Translations under genes and position numbers: made by a program
Notes under the pieces: model-generated
The model's input: only the letters and a program-made list of their open reading frames with translations
What the model was told of the DNA's origin: nothing
Database searches by the model: none
Source of the DNA: Planctomycetota bacterium
GTDB taxonomy: Bacteria; Planctomycetota; Phycisphaerae; Phycisphaerales; UBA1924
Assembly (NCBI GenBank): GCA_023434205.1
Contig: JAEYTB010000148.1
Span: forward strand, 1-18,311
Direction: 5' to 3'
DNA length: 18,311 nucleotides
Shown: positions 7,647 through 14,338 of the stretch, one piece after another
How positions within the stretch are numbered: position 1 is the stretch's first letter
Layout of the letters: every line of letters begins with the position of its first letter

Positions 7647-8318
7647 ATGATCCTGACCGACCGCCAACCCGGCTCGCCGCTGTACAAGGTGTGGTTCTAC
7701 GAACTGGTGCGCACGGCCGTGCTGCTGGCGTTCAAGGTCGCGTTCCGCGCCCGTGGATTCGACCGCAAAAACGTGCCCGCGAAGGGGCCCGTGCTGCTGG
7801 CCAGCAACCACGAGTCGTTCCTCGACCCCCCCACCATCGCCATCCTCCTCCACCACCGGCACCTGGAGTTCGTCGCACGTGCGAGCCTGTTCAAGGGCTT
7901 CTTCGGCCACATCATCAAGGCCCTCAACGCCATCCCCCTGAAGGACGACGGCGGGGACGCCGCGGCGATCAAGGAAGTCCTGCGGCGGCTGGAATCAGGC
8001 CGGGCGGTGCTCATCTTCCCCGAGGGCTCGCGCTCGCCCGACGGAGAGATGAAGGAGTTCAAGCGGGGCGTGGCGCTGCTGGTCAAAAAGGCGCAGTGCC
8101 CCGTCGTCCCCGTGGCGATCGCCGGCGCGTTCGAGCACTGGCCCGTGGGCGGCAAGTGCCGGTTCCTGGGGCCATCGGTCCGCGTGAAGTACGGCCAGCC
8201 CATCGCCCACGAGGAGCTGATGAAAAACGGCGCGGACGCCGCGTTGGAGCGGCTCCGCGCCGAGGTTGCCAGACTGCGGGAAGAGCTTCACGCGCTCAAG
8301 CAGCGTACTGCGCGCTGA
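7647..8318 (+). CDS. plsC: 1-acyl-sn-glycerol-3-phosphate acyltransferase (PlsC family)
   Basis: Adds the second acyl chain to lysophosphatidic acid, giving phosphatidic acid, at the inner face of the cytoplasmic membrane. The catalytic motif NHESFLD is at residues 54-60 and the glycerol-phosphate-binding motif FPEGSRS at 124-130, with PVVPVAIAG at about 152-160. An N-terminal amphipathic or membrane-associated stretch (about 15-34) is present. The 223-residue length is normal. It follows cmk by 16 bases and is probably co-transcribed. The nearest GGAGGAG is over 20 bases before the ATG, so initiation may rely on coupling. Its last 23 bases overlap the 3' end of htpX on the other strand. An acyltransferase acting on a related lipid substrate is possible. 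Confidence 0.9.
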   Translation: MILTDRQPGSPLYKVWFYELVRTAVLLAFKVAFRARGFDRKNVPAKGPVLLASNHESFLDPPTIAILLHHRHLEFVARASLFKGFFGHIIKALNAIPLKDDGGDAAAIKEVLRRLESGRAVLIFPEGSRSPDGEMKEFKRGVALLVKKAQCPVVPVAIAGAFEHWPVGGKCRFLGPSVRVKYGQPIAHEELMKNGADAALERLRAEVARLREELHALKQRTAR

Positions 8319-9171
8319 CACCGGCCATCTCCGCCCCCACGCGCCGCAGGGCGGCGACCCGCTTCTCCGTAGGCGGGTGGGTGGCGAACACGTTGGTCAG
8401 CCCGCGCCCGGTGAGCGGCTCCACGATGAACATGCTGTTCTGCGCCGGGTTGGGGTTGTCCATCGGCACTCGCTTGCTGTACGCCTCCAGCTTCAGCAGC
8501 GCGCTCGCAAGACCGTTGGCGCTGCCCGCGATGTGGGCCCCGTCGTGGTCCGCGACATACTCGCGGCTGCGGCTGATGGTGGCCTGGATGATCGCCGCGC
8601 CCACCGCCGCGATGATCATCGTGACGAGCATGACGATGGGGTTGGTGTCGCGGTCGCGCCCGCCCAGCAGCCAGCCCCAGTGGGCCAGGTAGGCCAGCAC
8701 GCCCGCGATCGTCGCGGCGACCGCGCTGGTCAGCGTGTCACGGTTCTTGACGTGCGCCAGCTCGTGGGCCATCACGCCGCGGAGCTCCTCCAGCGAGAGA
8801 ATCTGGAGGGCCCCCTCCGTCACGGCGACCGCGGCCTTGGAGGGGCTGCGGCCGGTGGCAAAGGCGTTGGGCGCCTGCTGGGGGCAGATGTACACGCGGG
8901 GCATGGGCATGCCGGCCCGCTGGCGGAGCTCGTCCACCATGAAGTAGAGCTCGGAGGCAACGCCGCCCTCATCAGGGCCGATCTGACGGCCGCGCATGGC
9001 CGCCAATGCGATCTTATCGGAGAAGAACCAGGCGACGAAGTTCATCAGGCCGCCGAAGACCAGCGCAAAGAGCATGCCCTGCTGGCCGTAGTAGCTCCCG
9101 GCCAGCAGAAAAAGCCCCATCATCGCGCCCATCAGCAACGCCGTCTTGACGTTGTTGGCAAACCGAACCAT
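8296..9171 (-). CDS. htpX: HtpX-type M48 membrane zinc metalloprotease
   Basis: A 291-residue inner-membrane protease that degrades misfolded membrane proteins, part of envelope stress control. Two N-terminal helices (about 9-27 and 32-50) precede the M48 domain. The zinc motif HELAH is at 136-140, followed by VKNRD; the third ligand is probably Glu204 in SREYVADHDGA. Two further helices (about 148-168 and 176-198) lie between them, as in HtpX. PNAFATGRSP (101-110) is also characteristic. The C-terminal FATHPPTEKRVAAL is typical of the family. The ATG at 9171 is supported by AAGGAGA ten bases upstream. Its 3' end overlaps plsC by 23 bases in a convergent arrangement. Confidence 0.95.
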   Translation of the reverse strand: MVRFANNVKTALLMGAMMGLFLLAGSYYGQQGMLFALVFGGLMNFVAWFFSDKIALAAMRGRQIGPDEGGVASELYFMVDELRQRAGMPMPRVYICPQQAPNAFATGRSPSKAAVAVTEGALQILSLEELRGVMAHELAHVKNRDTLTSAVAATIAGVLAYLAHWGWLLGGRDRDTNPIVMLVTMIIAAVGAAIIQATISRSREYVADHDGAHIAGSANGLASALLKLEAYSKRVPMDNPNPAQNSMFIVEPLTGRGLTNVFATHPPTEKRVAALRRVGAEMAGVSAQYAA

Positions 9172-9189
9172 GTCTGACTGTCTCCTTCT

Positions 9190-9228
9190 GCCCCTTCTTG
9201 GGGCGGTTCTTTCTACGGGGAACGCCCC
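9190..9228 (-). promoter_or_regulatory. htpX 5' leader with two mutually exclusive hairpins
   Basis: Read on the minus strand, GGGGC-GTTC can pair with GAAC-C-GCCCC (9224-9228/9220-9223 with 9206-9209/9200-9204, one bulged base at 9205). The same GCCCC (9200-9204) can instead pair with GGGGC at 9190-9194 around the loop AAGAA. The second hairpin ends just before the AAGGAGA ribosome binding site. The two folds share one strand and cannot form together, as expected of a switch or a heat-sensitive leader, but chance is possible in GC-rich DNA. Confidence 0.3.
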
Positions 9229-9451
9229 CTGGAGTTCGAGGTGGGGCCCCGTTTGGGTTCAACCGTAGGTCCTGCAACGCTTATGCCGGACCTTAGCCTC
9301 AAGTTACCCCCCTGTTCCGACGAATCGGATTGTGGACACCCTGTCGTCGTGGCATGTTCCACGAGCCAGACGCCACCCGGGAGCGTTTCCCGGCAGCATC
9401 ACCCGGCGAATCTGGATAGTCTGCTCGCGGTGTAAGACTTGAGGCTTGCAA

Positions 9452-9481
9452 GCCCTGAAAAGGGCAGGGGTTGGTGACCCC
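9452..9481 (+). promoter_or_regulatory. Hairpin-rich leader of the 3D-domain gene
   Basis: GCCCT-GAAA-AGGGC (9452-9465) is a perfect five-base-pair stem closed by a GNRA tetraloop. It is followed one base later by GGGGT / ACCCC (9467-9471 and 9477-9481) around a five-base loop. The palindrome GGCTTGCAAGCC (9443-9454) overlaps the first stem. They lie 17 to 60 bases before the ribosome binding site. I compared the sequence by eye with the c-di-AMP and c-di-GMP riboswitch consensus and found no match. Confidence 0.3.
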
Positions 9482-9510
9482 AGGCAATCCCGGGTCTTGG
9501 AGGTCGGGAA

Positions 9511-10254
9511 GTGAAGACTGGCTCAGCGATAGCGCTCAATCTGCGCGATCCCATGGCGTGGCCTTTCACTGCCCGCCGGGCGGCGACCATCGCCGGAGTG
9601 GGCGCGGTCTTCATCCTGACGGTCTGGTCCGCCATTCTGACCAAGCAGTCCCGAACCGCCCTGCCCCTGATGAAGGAGGCGACCGTCGCCGTGGGCGAGC
9701 CCACCCTGCCGGGCGACCGGCTCGCGGGGGTGACGGAAGTCGACCTGGTCGAGGTGCTCGAGGTCGAAGAGGCCAGCGAGGACGAACTGACCGGTCCGCT
9801 GCCGATCCCGCGGACGTCCGACCAGCCCGCCATGAGCGAGGAAATGCTGCGGCTGTGCGCCGACCCCGCCGTGCGGTGGTTCAACGGCCGGCCCGTGAAG
9901 CCCTGGAAGACCATCACGATGAAGGTGACGGCCTACTCCCCCGATGCGCAGTCGTGCGGTGAGTTCGCCGACGGGATGACCGCGACCCTGCACTCGGTCG
10001 AGACCAACAACTTCCAGCTTGTCGCCGCCGACCCCAAGCTCCTCCCCTACGGCAGCATGCTGACCGTGCCCGGCTACGCGGGCAACGACATCGTCCCGGT
10101 GCTCGACTGCGGCGGGGCGATCAAGGGCCGGCGCCTCGACGTCCTGTTCCCCACGCACCAGGAGGCCCGCCGCTGGGGCGTCAAGAAGGTCAAGGTCATC
10201 GTTTGGCAGTACGTGGACGGCAAGCCCGCCGACAACCCCCGCACGCTGCGGTGA
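9511..10254 (+). CDS. Membrane-anchored 3D-domain protein (putative cell wall hydrolase)
   Basis: A 247-residue protein with one N-terminal membrane helix (about 25-43), an acidic, low-complexity linker rich in Glu/Val/Asp (about 60-110), and a C-terminal 3D domain (about 135-235). The three aspartates naming the domain are visible: VAADPKLLPYG (D174), VPVLDCGGAIKG (D199) and RRLDVLFPTHQEA (D210). The domain is a double-psi barrel related to the catalytic part of MltA lytic transglycosylases and found in Rpf/YabE/YuiC wall-active proteins, so cleavage or remodelling of peptidoglycan glycan strands in the periplasm is likely. Cys149, Cys200 and the preceding Cys116 might form disulfides. The start is a GTG at 9511 with GGAGG seven bases upstream. 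It is 67 bases before the transporter operon. Confidence 0.85.
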   Translation: MKTGSAIALNLRDPMAWPFTARRAATIAGVGAVFILTVWSAILTKQSRTALPLMKEATVAVGEPTLPGDRLAGVTEVDLVEVLEVEEASEDELTGPLPIPRTSDQPAMSEEMLRLCADPAVRWFNGRPVKPWKTITMKVTAYSPDAQSCGEFADGMTATLHSVETNNFQLVAADPKLLPYGSMLTVPGYAGNDIVPVLDCGGAIKGRRLDVLFPTHQEARRWGVKKVKVIVWQYVDGKPADNPRTLR

Positions 10255-10306
10255 ACAGGCGACGCGGTCCCGCCGGCCGGGGGTCGCGGCGGTCTCGCGA
10301 ACCCGG

Positions 10307-10312
10307 TACTGT
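10307..10312 (+). promoter_or_regulatory. Possible -10 element TACTGT just before the permease ATG
   Basis: TACTGT lies nine bases before the ATG at 10322, so transcription would start two to four bases before the start codon. No ribosome binding site is visible between the hexamer and the ATG, and no -35 is convincing. The same arrangement recurs at other starts in the window. Confidence 0.25.
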
Positions 10313-10321
10313 GCTGACCGG

Positions 10322-11596
10322 ATGCCCGACGATTCCATCCCAGCCCTGCTCGCGCCGCCATTGAAGCGCGACAACCCCTTCACACGCAGCGTGGCTGGGC
10401 TTGTCGGGATGGGGTTTCTGGCGCTGATGCTTCTGGTGTGCGTTGGGACGCTGCCCTGGACACTGGGCACGCCGCAGGGGCAGGTCATACCCAGATACAA
10501 CGAGGGGTCTGCGGTGGCCGGGCGGCTGCCGCCCTGGTGGGTGCGGCCAAACCAGGCGCAGGTGCTGCGGTTCCATGGCGTGGTCGCGGCGGCGGAGCCG
10601 GCGGTTGTGGAACGGATCGCGGCGGCGCATGGGATCGGGGCTGATGAGGTGGTCGTTGCGACGGAAGGGCCGATCCTGGCGGACATGCGTGAGCATTGGC
10701 CGCGGTACTTCCTGGGGACTGATGTGCTGGGCCGGAGCCTGCTGCTGAGGTGCCTGGCGGGCGGGGGGCTGTCGCTGGGGATCGGACTGGCGGCGGCGCT
10801 GCTGTCGGTGTGCATCGGCACGGCGTACGGCGCGGTCGCCGGGTACGCCGGCGGGCGGACCGACGGCGTCATGATGCGGGTGGTGGATGTCCTCTACGGC
10901 CTGCCCTACGTGCTGCTGGTGGTGCTGCTGGCGGTGGCCGGCGATGCCCTCGTGAGCGAGTTCGTGGCCCGCAATAAGGAGCGGGCGGCGTGGGTCCGGG
11001 CCGAAGCGCGGATGGTCGCCGCCGAGCAGGGGCTCCCGGGCGACAACGCCTGGCGGGACCTGCTCGACGAGGACGCGGAGCTGCGGGCGCGGCTCGAAGA
11101 GCGCGCCGCCGACGCGCTGCCCGCGAGGGAGATGTCCAAGGGCACCCGGAGCACGCTGGACGTCGTGACCCTGCTGGTGGCCATCGGCGGGCTGAGCTGG
11201 CTGACGATGTCGCGCGTGATCCGGGGGCAGGTGCTGAGCCTGAAGAACCAGCCGTTCATCGAGGCCGCGCGCGCGGTGGGCGTGCCGCTGCCGCGGATGT
11301 TCCGGCGTCACCTGCTGCCCAACCTCATGGGCCCGATCATCGTGTACTCCACGCTGACGGTGCCCCAGGCGATGCTGCAGGAGTCGTTCCTCAGCTTCCT
11401 GGGCATCGGCGTCAAGCCCCCGCTGCCCAGCTGGGGCAACCTCGCCGCGGACGGGCTCGAGCAGCTCAACCCTTACGACAGCAACTGGTGGCTGCTGCTG
11501 TTCCCGTGCCTGCTGCTGGGGTCCACGCTGCTGGCGCTGAACTTTGTCGGAGAGGGGCTGCGGGAAGCAATGGACCCCAAGAGGGCGCGCCGATGA
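10322..11596 (+). CDS. ABC transporter permease, DppC/OppC family, with periplasmic insertions
   Basis: A 424-residue inner-membrane permease of the dipeptide/oligopeptide type. Helices lie at about 24-45, 147-175, 186-207, 280-300, 332-355 and 388-412. The family motif FLGTDVLGRSLLLR is at 130-143 and the coupling EAA loop EAARAVGVPLPRMF at 314-327. Family members usually have about 300 residues. The excess is in two places predicted to face the periplasm: about 80 residues between helix 1 and the LGTD motif, and a highly charged helical insert of about 70 residues (208-277) between helices 3 and 4. No DppB partner permease, binding protein or DppF-type ATPase is next to it. Its stop overlaps the start of the next gene in ATGA (11593-11596). 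The ATG at 10322 lacks a clear ribosome binding site. Confidence 0.9.
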   Translation: MPDDSIPALLAPPLKRDNPFTRSVAGLVGMGFLALMLLVCVGTLPWTLGTPQGQVIPRYNEGSAVAGRLPPWWVRPNQAQVLRFHGVVAAAEPAVVERIAAAHGIGADEVVVATEGPILADMREHWPRYFLGTDVLGRSLLLRCLAGGGLSLGIGLAAALLSVCIGTAYGAVAGYAGGRTDGVMMRVVDVLYGLPYVLLVVLLAVAGDALVSEFVARNKERAAWVRAEARMVAAEQGLPGDNAWRDLLDEDAELRARLEERAADALPAREMSKGTRSTLDVVTLLVAIGGLSWLTMSRVIRGQVLSLKNQPFIEAARAVGVPLPRMFRRHLLPNLMGPIIVYSTLTVPQAMLQESFLSFLGIGVKPPLPSWGNLAADGLEQLNPYDSNWWLLLFPCLLLGSTLLALNFVGEGLREAMDPKRARR

Positions 11597-12060
11597 GTCG
11601 TGTGGCCAAGGTCCGTCGCTGGGTGGGCCGGCGCGGCGGGCTGGTCGCGCTGCCGGTCGCCGCGGCGGCGTACGGGCTGAGCGGGTTTTACGCTGTCTCG
11701 ATCGAACCGACCCGGCACGAGCACATCGGGTTCGTGTGCGGCATGTGCCAGGTGGCGTGGAGGACGAAGCTTGCAGCGGACCCAACGGTCTTCGGCCCGC
11801 CAGGGACTTATGCCAACGAGGTCACCTCGAACGCCTGGATGACCCAGTTTTCCACCGGTCGGCTGAAGGACCATCAGTACATCTGGTTCCCCATGTGGCT
11901 CTTCATTGCGGGTGCTGCGCTCTGGGCGGGTGGAGGGCTCCTGTACCCGAAGCCCAAGCCCCCCGGGCTGTGCCGAACATGCGGGTATGACCTGACAGGG
12001 TTGGTGGGCCGCCCATGCCCCGAGTGCGGCCGCGTGGGCCGGCGGGGAAGCACGGCATGA
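11593..12060 (+). CDS. Small membrane protein with C-terminal CGYDLxGL/CPECG zinc ribbon
   Basis: A 155-residue protein with a basic N-terminus (RVAKVRRWVGRR), a first membrane helix (about 17-36), an extracytoplasmic segment of about 60 residues containing CGMC (Cys49, Cys52), a second helix (about 98-117) and a C-terminal zinc ribbon: CRTC (127-130) plus CPEC (142-145) around GYDLTGL. I know this ribbon as a recurrent module of planctomycete proteins, often of unknown role. With both termini cytoplasmic, the ribbon faces the ATPase side. Its ATG overlaps the permease stop and its TGA overlaps the ATPase start, both as ATGA, so translation of all three is probably coupled. A role in assembly or regulation of the transporter is an inference from position only. 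Confidence 0.85.
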   Translation: MSRVAKVRRWVGRRGGLVALPVAAAAYGLSGFYAVSIEPTRHEHIGFVCGMCQVAWRTKLAADPTVFGPPGTYANEVTSNAWMTQFSTGRLKDHQYIWFPMWLFIAGAALWAGGGLLYPKPKPPGLCRTCGYDLTGLVGRPCPECGRVGRRGSTA

Positions 12061-13172
12061 CACAGGCGCCTTCGGTCATGTCCGCCGGCACTCCCCCACT
12101 GCTGTCGGTGCGCGACTTTGCATTATCCTTCGACAACCGCGCCGGGCCGCGCTTGCAGGCGGTCGACGGGCTCTCGCTCACGGTCTACCCGCGCCAGACC
12201 GTGGCGGTGGTCGGCGAGTCGGGGTGCGGCAAAAGCGTGTCCGCGATGAGCCTGCTCCAGCTCGTGCCGCGGCCGCCGGGGCGGTTTGACCGGGGCACCG
12301 CCGAGTTCCGCGCTCAGGACGGGGCCCCGGGCGTGGACCTGCTGGCGATGGGGCCCGAGCAGATCCGCGCCGTGCGGGGCAACCAGATCGCGATGATCTT
12401 CCAGGAGCCGATGACGAGCCTGAACCCGGTCTACAGCGTGGGGGAGCAGATCATCGAGGCGGTGCGACTGCACAGGGGACTGGGCCGTCGCGAGGCCCGG
12501 CAGGTCGCGCTCGATTCCATGCTCGACGTGGGGATCGCCGAGCCGGACGCACGCATCGACCAGTACCCCCACCAGTTCTCCGGCGGCATGCGGCAGCGGG
12601 TGATGATCGCCATGGCCCTGGCGTGCGAGCCGCGGCTGCTGCTGGCCGATGAGCCCACGACGGCCCTCGATGTGACGGTGCAGGCGCAGATCCTGGAGCT
12701 GCTGCGGTCGCTCCAGCAGCGGCGCGGCATGGCGGTGCTGCTCATCACCCACGACCTGGGCGTCGTGGCGGAGAACGCGGACATCGTGTGCGTCATGTAC
12801 GCCGGGCGGGTGGTGGAGTACGCGCGGGTGACCGACCTCTTCGAGCGGCCCCTGCACCCCTACACGCGCGGGCTGCTCAACTCGGTCCCGCGCCTGGGAG
12901 CGCGCCGGGAGCGTCTGGTGACGGTCAAGGAAATCGTGGACCGGCCGGAGGAGATGTCGCGCCTGCCGGGGGGCGACCGCGGCGTGCGTGCCTGGTGGCC
13001 GTGGCACGAGCCGCCGCGGGACCTCGTGCGGGCCGAGCGCGCCGCGGGCGACTATGCGCTGCTGGAGGTCGAGCCCGAGCACTGGGTGGGCGTGTGGCGG
13101 ACGACTGCGGTCGCGGACAGGCCCCTACGGGCCCCGGACCTGGCGTACAAGCGGTCGGAGGCGAAGGGTTGA
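12057..13172 (+). CDS. ABC transporter ATP-binding protein, DppD/OppD family
   Basis: A 371-residue cytoplasmic ATPase that would energise the DppC-like permease two genes upstream. Walker A GESGCGKS is at 53-60, the Q-loop FQEPMTSLNP at 115-124, signature FSGGMRQR at 174-181, Walker B LLLADEPTTALD at 194-205 and the switch His in LITHDLG at H232. HPYTRGLLNSVPRLG (about 267-281) marks the oligopeptide-transporter subfamily. In most DppD/OppD proteins a Cys-rich segment binding an Fe-S cluster follows; here it is replaced by LPGGDRGVRAWWPWHEPP without cysteines. The C-terminal tail is longer than usual. The start is the ATG at 12057 overlapping the previous stop (ATGA); an alternative ATG is seven codons later. 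The glycosyltransferase gene follows after 62 bases. Confidence 0.92.
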   Translation: MTQAPSVMSAGTPPLLSVRDFALSFDNRAGPRLQAVDGLSLTVYPRQTVAVVGESGCGKSVSAMSLLQLVPRPPGRFDRGTAEFRAQDGAPGVDLLAMGPEQIRAVRGNQIAMIFQEPMTSLNPVYSVGEQIIEAVRLHRGLGRREARQVALDSMLDVGIAEPDARIDQYPHQFSGGMRQRVMIAMALACEPRLLLADEPTTALDVTVQAQILELLRSLQQRRGMAVLLITHDLGVVAENADIVCVMYAGRVVEYARVTDLFERPLHPYTRGLLNSVPRLGARRERLVTVKEIVDRPEEMSRLPGGDRGVRAWWPWHEPPRDLVRAERAAGDYALLEVEPEHWVGVWRTTAVADRPLRAPDLAYKRSEAKG

Positions 13173-13222
13173 GCACGGGCCGCTCACGGCCGCGCAGCAC
13201 CGGCGCCGCACATCGACGCAGA

Positions 13223-13228
13223 TAGGAT
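13223..13228 (+). promoter_or_regulatory. Possible -10 element TAGGAT before the glycosyltransferase
   Basis: TAGGAT ends six bases before the ATG at 13235, so initiation seven bases after it would fall on the A of the start codon. The same bases include AGGA seven bases before the ATG, which could instead serve as a ribosome binding site. The two readings cannot be separated from sequence alone. No -35 is evident. Confidence 0.2.
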
Positions 13229-13234
13229 GGTGGC

Positions 13235-14338
13235 ATGCGGGTGCTGATCCTCGCCGACGAGTTCTTTGCCAGCCGCGAACGCGGGCTGCTGTCGCGCCTC
13301 GAGATCGGGCTCGCGGATGAGGGTGTGCGCGTGATCCACGCCGTGCCCGAGGGCTTCAACGCCGAGGCCCCGGAGGGCGTGTTCTCGCGGGTGCTGACGT
13401 ACTCCTCCAAGACGCTGCTGCTGACCCGCCCGCTGGCGGTGCGGAAGCTGGTGCGGGCGCTGGCCGACATCGACGAAAAGGAGCAGCCCGCGGGCATCGA
13501 CGTCGTCCACGTGTTCGGCGGGTCCGTTTGGGGCCTGGGCACCGACCTCGCCGTCGAGATCGGCGCGGGCCTCGCGTTGGAGGTGTGGCGGGCGGGGCTG
13601 GTGGAGCGGGCGCGCGGGGTGAAGCTGGAGGACGGGGATGTCCCCCTCCTGATCGCGCCGGACCAGGCGATCGAGCGGGCGCTCGCGCAGGCGCCCGCCG
13701 CGGCCAGCGGGCCGACATGCCGCCTCGCGGCGTGGGGCGTGCTCACCCCGTCGGCGCCCCGCGAGATCTTCCCGCCCGGCAAGGCCCCATCGGTCATGGT
13801 GATCGGCTCCGGGCGCGACCACGCCGCGTTCAGGAACGCCGTGGAAGGGATCGCCTCGATCGCCCGCGACAACCCGGACCTGCTGGTCTTCTGCGATGCG
13901 CTGGCGGCGCGACGCACCGACGTGTGGTCGCTGGCACGCAAGCTGGGGATCCTGCACAACCTCTCGCTGATCGACGAGCTGGAGGGCCGGCGCGACCTGC
14001 TCCTGCACGGCGACGCCCTCGTCCTGCCCGAGGCCCACGGCGAGCAGCGGAGCATCCTGCTCGAAGCGATGGCGGCGGGCATGGTGGTGATCGCGGCGGC
14101 GGACCCCATGGTCAGCGTCCTCCAGGACGGGGTGACGGCCCGGCTGGTGCCCAAGGGGCCGGGCCAATGGAGCGCGGTGCTGCGCGACGTCATCACGAAC
14201 CCTGAGCGGGCGCGGGGGCTGGCGCGGTCGGCGCGGGAGTTTGTGAAGACTCACCGGCGGGCCAGCGACCACGTGCGGGCGGTGATCGGCGCGTACGACT
14301 GGCTCGCGTCCGACGATCCGCTCCCCTACGGGGTGTGA
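13235..14338 (+). CDS. Glycosyltransferase, GT-B fold, GT4-like
   Basis: A 367-residue protein with the two-domain layout of GT-B enzymes. The N-terminal acceptor domain starts MRVLILADEFF with a Rossmann strand and contains VVHVFGG (90-96). The C-terminal donor domain contains PSVMVIGSGRDH (185-196), DLLVFCDA (215-222), GILHNLSLIDEL (238-249) and ALVLPEAHGEQRSILLEAMAAG (261 on). The usual E-x7-E donor motif is shifted: the glutamates nearest are Glu270 and Glu277, and Gly269 occupies the first position. Substrates are unknown; transfer of a sugar to a lipid, glycan or small molecule is possible. The ATG has AGGA seven bases upstream. It lies 62 bases after the transporter ATPase and may share its transcript. 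Confidence 0.75.
   Translation: MRVLILADEFFASRERGLLSRLEIGLADEGVRVIHAVPEGFNAEAPEGVFSRVLTYSSKTLLLTRPLAVRKLVRALADIDEKEQPAGIDVVHVFGGSVWGLGTDLAVEIGAGLALEVWRAGLVERARGVKLEDGDVPLLIAPDQAIERALAQAPAAASGPTCRLAAWGVLTPSAPREIFPPGKAPSVMVIGSGRDHAAFRNAVEGIASIARDNPDLLVFCDALAARRTDVWSLARKLGILHNLSLIDELEGRRDLLLHGDALVLPEAHGEQRSILLEAMAAGMVVIAAADPMVSVLQDGVTARLVPKGPGQWSAVLRDVITNPERARGLARSAREFVKTHRRASDHVRAVIGAYDWLASDDPLPYGV

Larger units (their letters stand above)
9172..9510. other. Divergent intergenic region between htpX and the 3D-domain gene
   Basis: About 339 bases without a convincing gene. The left part (9178-9230) is the htpX leader, with its ribosome binding site and two competing hairpins. The right part (9440-9510) is the leader of the 3D-domain gene, with two small hairpins and a GGAGG. 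In the middle, TAnnnT hexamers such as TAGTCT (9417-9422) may belong to a promoter, but no matching -35 stands out. Small open frames on both strands here have no ribosome binding site or recognisable composition. Confidence 0.7.

Noticed and set aside
9241..9487. Small open frames on both strands in the htpX / 3D intergenic region
   Set aside because: No ribosome binding site, no conserved motif and no coding composition; they are expected by chance.
9440..9510. Known riboswitch (c-di-AMP or c-di-GMP type) before the 3D gene
   Set aside because: Only a GNRA hairpin is shared; the conserved core sequences of those classes could not be found by eye.
9523..11785. Long minus-strand frames across the 3D and permease genes
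   Set aside because: They are antisense to clearly recognised proteins (3D domain, DppC-like) and are rich in Arg, Pro, His and Gln without any domain.
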